Shown: positions 56,987-64,000 of the stretch, piece after piece
Layout of the letters: every line of letters begins with the position of its first letter
Numbering within the stretch: position 1 is the stretch's first letter
Source of the DNA: Silene conica
Lineage: Eukaryota > Streptophyta > Magnoliopsida > Caryophyllales > Caryophyllaceae
Direction of reading: 5' to 3'
DNA length: 64,000 nucleotides
NCBI GenBank assembly: GCA_029255685.2
Contig: CM055319.2
Location: 25,267,568 to 25,331,567 of the forward strand
Notes under the pieces: generated by a model
Databases searched by the model: none
Seen by the model: only the letters and a program-made list of their open reading frames with translations
Told to the model about the DNA's origin: nothing
Translations under genes and position numbers: made by a program

Positions 56987-59900
56987 TCAAATTCGAGCAC
57001 GTAGGATGTCGCATAATATTACCTCATCGATAGGTGCCGTAGCAATAGAACGAGTGACGGTCTCCAGCATGTACCTCATGATTTATTACCCGCATTCTGA
57101 GTATTTCAGTGAACATTATTAGGCAATTCTGGGTAATTTCTAGGTATTGACTAAAACATGTGGAAAACAGAAACCAATAAATGATTAGACCATTCTTACC
57201 TTGATTTCCAGCCATTGCGGGGGTTGAGTAGTCTTTCTTGTCCCGGCATTGTAGCCGTATACTCGTACAACTCTATATTGTACAACATACATCAAACATA
57301 GACCAGACATATACAAACAGATACTTACAAATGGTACATCAGTTTTTGCATTAGTACATGCACAACATATACACATCATAAAGACATCTGATCTAATCAG
57401 TTTCCGCAAAAGGACAGGCAGACACATGCAGACATACGCAGACATACGCGGCCAGACGCAGACATACGCGGCCAGACATCCCCACACAAACTTAACTTGT
57501 ACATCAGTTTCTGCATTAGTACAGGAACAGGCAGACACAGGCAGGCACAGGCAGACACATGAACAGGCAGACATAGGCAAACACAGGTAGACACATGCAG
57601 GCACAGGAACAGGCAGACACAGGCAGGCACAGGTAGACACACGCAGACGTACGCACGCAGACAGACATACACACATAAACATACGCCGACAGACATACAC
57701 AAACATACGCACGCAGATAAACATACACACACAGACAGATACACTTAACTTGTAGTAAAAAAAAAATAGTAACAAATAAGTTTAACTTACGTGTTAATGA
57801 AAGTTCGCAACTTTGAAGGCACAGTATTTCCCGTTGAATCGAACCAATATATTTGATTACGCTCAACAATGTCAATTACAAGGAGAATCCAGTGATCCCT
57901 GTAAACAAGTTGTTCACAATAATATACAAAAATCAAACTCTTGGCATATATTTTAATTTGAGTACTTACTTAGCATAATAGGGAGCGATGTAAATTTTGG
58001 CCTTCAAGTCTTTCATCCTTGTAGAAATATCCGTTGTTGCTTGCTGTGATTCATGGCCTAATAGTGAAGTCAGTTCCGGACAAATGAAGCCATATGTTTT
58101 GGTGTCACAGATGGTACTCAAGTACCTATTACAATAAACGTACAAGTATATATAAGCAGGATGTCAATCTTGTCAATTACTTCAAACTAGGATCCGGATT
58201 CAATACTCACCCAAGAAAAGTCTGAATGACTTGAATGAGAGTTTTCCCATGTTCAAAAGTGCTGTAATGTCGTCCTTTAAAAGGCGTATCTTTCGCTTCG
58301 ATCCTAGGACATTCTCGCTCAAATACACATCTGTTACCTGAGTACTGCCCATCACACTAACGACCCTGGACATTAAACATCTTGAATCAACGTTTTGGTG
58401 CAAAAGTGTTTTCAGAGTATTGTTTGATCTGGCCACTGACTCATTTGTTTTATTACTTCTACCACTTTCTACGTTGTCGTTATTAGGACTCTTAATTGTC
58501 TTGCGCTTCTTGCATTTCATGTTCGCGGCGGACTTTTCCCCTGTCTCTAACTCACGCTTTTTCTGAGGTTCCTGCATAAAAAAGGTTCATCAGATGGGTT
58601 CATGCATAAAAAAAGGTTCATCTTATTTGGAGTTTCATACCTTCAAGCAGCGCAAACTGATTAGATTTTTCGGCCAAACAACAAATGAACCCGTTGCATC
58701 ACCAACAGTAGCAAACTCATCAGTAGGTATAGGTAATGGTGTGTCATCCATACCTTCCATGATAACGTAAACGCATACTCTTAACGTATCTGCTGGTAGT
58801 GGTTGACCGTGACATAGTGATGCCTGAGTTGTAGTCTTGAATACTCGTCCAAGTGCCACCTTCTTCAAATCAGTATCTTGCACAACTAACTCGCATTCTA
58901 AACCCTAACGAATAACAAAAAAGCAGCATTACACACACTCCTTATCAGTAAAAATAATCTTATAGACTTGTAATTTATTTACTTGCTCAGGTATCTCATC
59001 AAATGGGTCAGAAATATGATGATTATCAAGCCCATTGTTGCAATTCTTCTCGACCTCAGCAACTTTTTCATTATGAACAGAATAACTGACATTCTCATTA
59101 CTCCGTTTCTTCGCCATCAGTTCCATATCTCTATAAACCTCTGTCCTAACCTTTTCTGTGATCTGCTGGGTAAGTTTCTCCAAAAAATCCTGTGAAAGTA
59201 CTCCCTCACTTTTTCCAGCTTCATGATTCTTCCTCTTGCCAAAGTACTGCCTATGCGCCACTCGACCCCCAACACCTCTTACACGACCGTAATGTTCATC
59301 AGTTCCTAGTGCCTTTATTAATTCATCAACTTTTCCTCTGGGTACAAATGCTCTTTTCACAACCATTTCCTTCATCAAATTCTATATGAAATTTTGTTAG
59401 CAACAACAATAAACTTCAGGCAGTATATATATAAATATGATTAGTTAGATGTGATAATCAGAAAGTGATAGTACTCACAATGTCTTCAATTTTCTTTTTA
59501 GTCTCCAAATTTAGACATTCTCCATTTTTGCCTACTTTGCCCTCTATCCATAAATCACCTCGTCTTATCTCCGTTACGGTTTCACTAGCTTCTCCCGATG
59601 GGTCGTCGTTGCCCTTCTCTTTTTCGCTTTCTTTCTGTTTCAGTTTTTGTTCCAAGATCTGTCTTGTTTTCCGGTATCCTCCACGAGACATTCTGTGGGG
59701 GTACTTGTTCTTCATCTGCCTCTCAGCAGCTGTCTTACTGACAGCCTGAAAATTAAAGGTCAGTAATTAATAGTGAGTACTTAAGATAATTTTATATTGG
59801 TTCTTTAAAAACTAAAATATATGTACAGTAAATGTTAACTACGTATACTCACTTGAATATCTGGTGTCATACGCGACTCTTTAAACCTCTTCCATACCTC

Positions 59901-60444
59901 AGATTTTAGGTAAGTATACTTCTTCAACGGATCAGTCTCAACAGGCAGTTTTCGACCTTTACCGGGTTTTCTGTACACGTACAACGAAATCAGCTTTGAC
60001 TTAAAGTTCGCCCATGTAGTATTTGCAATGCTGAGAACTTGCTTCTTCTTTGATTGTGGAACGTCAAAAATCGTCTACAAGCAAATAGGAAATCGTAAAT
60101 AATTATCACAACGGCCAGTCAGTTTTTATAGGTATTTGTAGAAATACAAGGAGGCAGTTTTTATAGACTGATCTTACCAAAACATCATCCCAAATCTTCG
60201 CCTTCAGATCCTCTCCAACATCCTTCCATGTAGGAATATCAATTGGCACTTTCGCGCGTGCAAGTAGACCAACATAGCTCGTGTACTTAGCACCATTCTT
60301 TCCAATTGGCTGACCATCACTATCAAAATCTACTGTCAGCTTCGTACCTTAATCACGTAACACTGTCAAGTGCTTCATAAGCACTACGGTTTTGCTCTTT
60401 CTATCAACAGCTGAAGTAGCTGAAGTAGATGGTACTGAAGACAT
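56987..60444 (-). pseudogene. CACTA second gene (Transposase_24 + DUF8039 + Ulp1-like), copy B
   Basis: Exons inferred from GT-AG sites: 60444-60178 (GKNGAKYTSYVGLLARAKVP), 60074-59853 (ANTTWANFKSKL, YVYRKPGKGRKLP; Transposase_24), 59745-59479 (basic helix), 59381-58983 (GRVRGVGGRVAHRQYFGKRK; coiled coil), 58904-58641 (CELVVQDTDLKKVALGRVFK; DUF8039-like), 58571-58211, 58135-57970 (TYGFICPELTSLLGHES), 57898-57791 (DHWILLVIDI, YWFDSTG), about 57272-57200 (YNAGTRKTTQPPQWLEIK) and a last exon to 56987. HW and YWFDS are the His and Asp boxes of Ulp1/C48 SUMO proteases. The Cys box reads ECG, two stops, IMRYM. Exon 1 also has an in-frame stop at 60349-60351. The same three stops occur in copy A. 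Confidence 0.82.
57414..57735. repeat. Minisatellite of GGCAGACACA-type units, copy B
   Basis: Intronic counterpart of 19620-19945 with a different order of unit variants. Confidence 0.85.
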
Positions 60445-60726
60445 GATGACCTGCACAAATAATCATATGCATCAATATATAAGTTAAAAGGAACAAAGGG
60501 CATGAAATCTGGTCGTATATGCTATTTATTTTCAATAAATATATGGCCATATATTCTAAATACATAATACATACAGTGACCGAAAATAATGAACCAAGAT
60601 AAGAAAATTAAATGATGAGAAAATTCTGGTTGTATTAAGATAATTAAAGAAACTATATATTGTCTTTAAAAATAACATAAAAAAACATAAGCACGAGTAT
60701 TAAAGTTTCTAAAGATAAATAGCTAG
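60445..60726 (-). other. Spacer between CACTA transposase stop and second-gene start, copy B
   Basis: A+T-rich, about 280 bp, no coding signal. Confidence 0.7.
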
Positions 60727-61375
60727 CTAATCGTCAACAAAAGTCCCTTCTTCATGATCATCTTGTAGATAAAAGTCATCTAAGTCGTCAGTAGTCGTAG
60801 AAGGAGGCAATCCAGAAGAAAAAGGAGGCAGTTCATCATCAACTTCATCCATGACTTCCTTACCCACAAATTTCTTCTTACCATGAAGAACAATCGACCA
60901 TTTTTCATCCGCTGATGGATCTTTAACATAGAAGATTTGTCTTGCCTGATTAGCCATAATGAATGGCTCTGTTTTGTATCCTTCACGTGTTAAATCTACC
61001 AACGTGAATCCCATTTCATCAACTCGAACACCCCTATTATGATCAACCCACATACATCGAAAAACAGGTATCCTAAACTGAACATAGTCTAGCTCCCAAA
61101 TTTCTTTAATGACCCCTAAATATGGCTGAGCATCATACGCAGGTCTATTATCTTTAACACTAGCAACACTCATTGACATAGCCATCAAAGCTACTCCACC
61201 ATTTTGCATAGTACTTCTATCATCTTGATCCTTAGTATAAAACGAATACCCATTGATGTCATAACCTTGATAAGTTAACACATGCATCCCAGGTCCATGG
61301 GATAACCACCTTACCTCGTCACAAACTTTCTCACGGTCATTTATCAGCTCAATATCTACTTCATTAGTGAACCAT
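60727..61375 (-). pseudogene. CACTA transposase C-terminus (DUF4216 and acidic tail), copy B
   Basis: Open from the Athila edge: QWFTNEVDIELINDREKVCD, RWLSHGPGMHVLTYQGYDIN, GYSFYTKDQDDRSTMQNGGV, then IKEIWELDYVQFRIPVFRC, WVDHNRGVRVDEMGFTLVDL and the tail PSTTTDDLDDFYLQDDHEEG ending FVDD. DUF4216 is the usual C-terminal part of plant CACTA TNP2 transposases. This part itself is intact, but it is separated from the rest of the protein by the Athila insertion. Confidence 0.88.
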
Positions 61376-62666
61376 TGATGCGACTCATTTAGTCGGAGTT
61401 AAATCGCCGGAGTTAGTGTGGTTTTGTTGGTTTTATGTGGTGTTATGTAGCTTAATTGTAGGTTACTTGTTGGTGAGCCTAGATTAGCTATTCGGTCGGT
61501 CTTATAGTGTTTATGACAGTTTTCAAGTGTGGGGATAGATGGGCCAAAATTCCTATGAAGATATCTCAGATGTGTGCGCTTAAGGTGCGCTAATTGAGTG
61601 CACTAATGTGAGAAAAGAACCAATGGGCAGCCTCAAGGTACGACTGAAGTACGACTGAAGCGCGACGGAAGTGCGACCAAGGTGCAAGTGAAGTGCGACT
61701 GAAGCGCGACTGACAATTGTTCAGATTTTAGTTTTTACCTAATTACTATATAAGTTTTCTATCTAGGTTTTGAGAAGGGGGAGTTAGCCGCCATTGAGAC
61801 AAAAACATTATTTTGCTATTTCCAAGACTATGTGTAACTAATTTCTCTCTTTCTTGGATTCGGGCAATTGAAGCACTCTTTATACAATTGTGATTTTGAA
61901 TGTTTTAATTTCTTTTCTTGATTATTGTGAATTGTTTGTTCCTAATTTTATGAATGATGATTTATAATTGCTAGGTGTACAACTAGTAAGAGATCTCTTC
62001 ATTCTATTGTTAGTATTGTTAATTGAATAGGATTTATTGATTAACTTTACATTGGTAACATCTAAGAATTAGTATTGAACGGGATACGTTGATATTAGTA
62101 CTTAGAAGCAATTCACATAAATATCTAAAGTGCAACTGGATTGTATACGCTATTTATTCTCTATCGAATTCTCTAAATTATATTGTTGTTGTTGAATTAA
62201 ACCTTGAACTGGATTGTTAAGGTTGTTTAATGGTTAGGGTTGATTAAGAACGGGATTCGTTTTAATTGACTATTCGTAAGGAGAATTGGAATTTTACATT
62301 CGCGATAGAGTAATCAAGATTAGTAATTGAGACCGTCTGACAATGATCAATTGTTGTCATTGAGTGTGGATATATGCTTGGTTCCAAGACTCTTCCAAAT
62401 CATTTGATACATCATACATCATTAGCTTTATTACTTAAATTGCATTAGATTTTCATCTTAGTTTGTTAGAAAATCAATCCAAAACCCCCTTTTTTGTTAC
62501 GACGATCTCTAATTTCATTAGAGATCGACTTTTCCTACATTATAATTGCATAAATTGTTAATCTGATTCCCTTGGGTTCGACCCTTATTTCCGCTTTACT
62601 ACTGTTTAGTATTCGGATTTAAGTGATATAAATTGTTAATTTGAGGCATACGACTTTAGCCTGTCA
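61376..62666 (+). repeat. Athila 5' LTR, copy B
   Basis: 1291 bp, about six differences from 34194-35484 by eye. Carries the 11-bp CG repeat block at about 61638-61714. Confidence 0.95.
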
Positions 62667-62671
62667 AATTT

Positions 62672-62689
62672 TGGCGCCGTTGCCGGGGA
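62672..62689 (+). other. Primer binding site, Athila type
   Basis: TGGCGCCGTTGCCGGGGA five bases after the LTR. Confidence 0.93.
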
Positions 62690-62726
62690 CTTGGCATTAA
62701 TAATTTTTGTGTTCTAGTGTAGGTTT

Positions 62727-64000
62727 ATGCATAATACTCGTTCTTCTAACCTGAACCTAGAGCCTTTCGATCAAGAGATTGAGCGTACTCTTTTCAGGTT
62801 ACGGAAGGACAAAAGAGGTGTAATAGTGGCTTTTCCTAGAAGCAGCAAATTCAACGATCTACATTCTGAATCTGACGGTTTTGAAATTTCTGACGAATCC
62901 GAACATTCTCTAGATATGGCGGGCACTATTAAGGAACTTATTGCACCTGATCTCACCCAACAACCTCTTTGTATCACGTATCCTCCGTTGGGTGAGAATG
63001 GAACTTTTGAGTTGAAGTCGGGGTTGATTCATCAATTACCCATCTTCAACGGTCTAAGTGGAGAGGACCCCAATAAGCATTTGTCGGACTTCCATATTGT
63101 TTGTTCAAGCATGAAACCGGCTACAGTTACTGATGAACAACTGAAATTGAGGGCTTTCCCATTTTCTCTTAAGGATACGGCACGAGATTGGTTGTACTAC
63201 CTACCTCCTGCAAGCATTGATACATGGGTAAAAATGAAGAAAGCATTCCTTGAAAAGTACTTTCCTGCATCCAGAGCTTCCCAATTGAAGAAGGAGATTA
63301 GTAATACGGAGCAGAGGGACAGTGAAACTATGTATGAGTACTTGGAACGTTTCAAGAAGTTGTGTGCTATATGCCCCTATCATGGATACACGGCTCAGGA
63401 CCTTGTTATGTATTTTTGTGGAGGTCTTTGTATGGAGGATGCGCGTACCGTACATGCAGCATGTGGAGGAGGTATCATAAATAAAAGTCCGGATGAGGCT
63501 TGGGTGATCATTGGTGAGTTATCTGAGAGCTCCCGAGATTTTGCTAGGAAATATACGAAGCGCGGAGTTAATTCGGTGGGTTCATCTTCCTCCTCTTCTT
63601 CCAATCTTGAAGCGAAAGTTGATACTTTGACAAGTCTTTTCAAAGATATAATGTCAGCGCAAGGAGTAGCAATGGTTTGCGGAATCTGTTCCGATGGACA
63701 TCCTAGTGAGTATTGTCCACACATGCAAGAGGGTCCTAAAGCAGAAGTGAATGGGGTATGGGAAAGTATTCCGCAGAAGAAGTGGGATCCTTTTTCTAAC
63801 ACTTACAATCCGGGGTGGAAAGCACATCCAAATTTTCGGTGGGGAAATTCTCAAAACACTCAGCAATTTGGACAAGGTGGCCAATCCGGTCAACCTAAAA
63901 CCCAATTTTTAGCCAGACCACCGGTTCAAAATGTGCAGCCTACTCAACCCCCTCCACCTAGTGGTCAAATGTCCACTGAAGATATGATTCGTGCATTGGT
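62727..64000 (+). CDS. gag: Athila gag, copy B, partial at window edge
   Basis: Starts MHNTRSSNLNLEPFDQEIER and shows the same capsid landmarks as copy A (NGLSGEDPNKHLSDFHIVC, FPASRASQLKKEI, YLERFKKLCAICPYHGY, CGICSDGHPSEYCP) and the Gln/Pro-rich linker. The visible part looks whole and runs off the window. About 1% different from copy A. Confidence 0.88.
   Translation, partial: MHNTRSSNLNLEPFDQEIERTLFRLRKDKRGVIVAFPRSSKFNDLHSESDGFEISDESEHSLDMAGTIKELIAPDLTQQPLCITYPPLGENGTFELKSGLIHQLPIFNGLSGEDPNKHLSDFHIVCSSMKPATVTDEQLKLRAFPFSLKDTARDWLYYLPPASIDTWVKMKKAFLEKYFPASRASQLKKEISNTEQRDSETMYEYLERFKKLCAICPYHGYTAQDLVMYFCGGLCMEDARTVHAACGGGIINKSPDEAWVIIGELSESSRDFARKYTKRGVNSVGSSSSSSSNLEAKVDTLTSLFKDIMSAQGVAMVCGICSDGHPSEYCPHMQEGPKAEVNGVWESIPQKKWDPFSNTYNPGWKAHPNFRWGNSQNTQQFGQGGQSGQPKTQFLARPPVQNVQPTQPPPPSGQMSTEDMIRAL

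Larger units (their letters stand above)
56760..61375 (-). mobile_element. CACTA transposon, copy B
   Basis: Contains the second gene (56987-60444) and the transposase C-terminus (60727-61375), uninterrupted by the two copy-A insertions. Ends on the right at the Athila insertion. No CACTA terminus is visible. Confidence 0.85.
56243..64000. repeat. Copy B of the segmental duplication (runs off window)
   Basis: Matches 18464 onward at about 99%, offset 37779 at the left edge. It lacks the insertions at 22646-25111 and 25574-33707 and shows clean pre-insertion sequence at both places. Confidence 0.85.
61376..64000 (+). mobile_element. Athila retrotransposon, copy B (runs off window)
   Basis: 5' LTR 61376-62666, primer site 62672-62689, gag from 62727. 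It lies at the same CACTA base as copy A (ACCAT at 61371-61375), so it is the duplicated copy and not an independent insertion. Confidence 0.93.

Overview
This is repeat DNA from a flowering plant, probably a eudicot. I can support no ordinary host gene, tRNA, rRNA or CRISPR array. The plant origin rests on the families present: a Sirevirus-type Ty1/copia element, an Athila-type Ty3/gypsy element, a CACTA (En/Spm) DNA transposon with plant-specific domains, and primer sites for plant initiator-Met tRNA and the GGCGCCGTTGCCGGGGA primer typical of Athila.

Layout. (1) 1 to ~18979: a minus-strand Sirevirus-like element whose 3' LTR lies outside the window (env-like region 420-1910, pol 2475-5774, gag 5783-8036, 5' LTR 17453-~18979). 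Its gag is interrupted by a plus-strand LTR element with gag but no pol (8037-17312, TSD GGGTC). (2) ~18980-56242: a minus-strand CACTA transposon broken up by insertions: a 2.5 kb non-autonomous CACTA (22646-25111, TSD TAC), a Ty3/gypsy element with only gag-protease (25574-33707, TSD ACAAT), and an Athila element (34194-54671, TSD ACCAT). The Athila pol in turn holds a minus-strand Ty1/copia element (38406-47026, TSD TGATT). (3) 56243-64000: a second copy of the region that starts at 18464, ~1% different. It holds a Sirevirus LTR remnant, the CACTA second gene, the CACTA transposase C-terminus, and an Athila LTR plus gag inserted at exactly the same base. The small CACTA and the gag-protease element are absent here, leaving clean empty sites. 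The junction at 56242/56243 falls inside the transposase coding sequence. This reads as a ~37.8 kb tandem duplication, or two haplotypes placed end to end by assembly.

Inferred order: CACTA; Sirevirus and Athila insertions; duplication; then the gag-protease element and the small CACTA in copy A only. The gag-only element (LTRs differing at one base by eye) is the youngest insertion. The inner copia element is younger than its Athila host.

Most notable: (a) two unrelated retroelements each carry their own CG-centred palindrome repeated at exactly 21 bp, and the Athila carries an 11-bp CG-containing repeat; (b) three hairpins with GNRA tetraloops and covarying stems lie downstream of the Athila extra ORF; (c) a nested inverted repeat in the LTR start of the gag-only element and of its copia relative keeps pairing while its sequence changes; (d) two recent elements lack reverse transcriptase, and a candidate helper lineage for one is present; (e) the CACTA second gene carries an Ulp1-like protease domain that was already dead before the duplication. 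Difference counts were made by eye.
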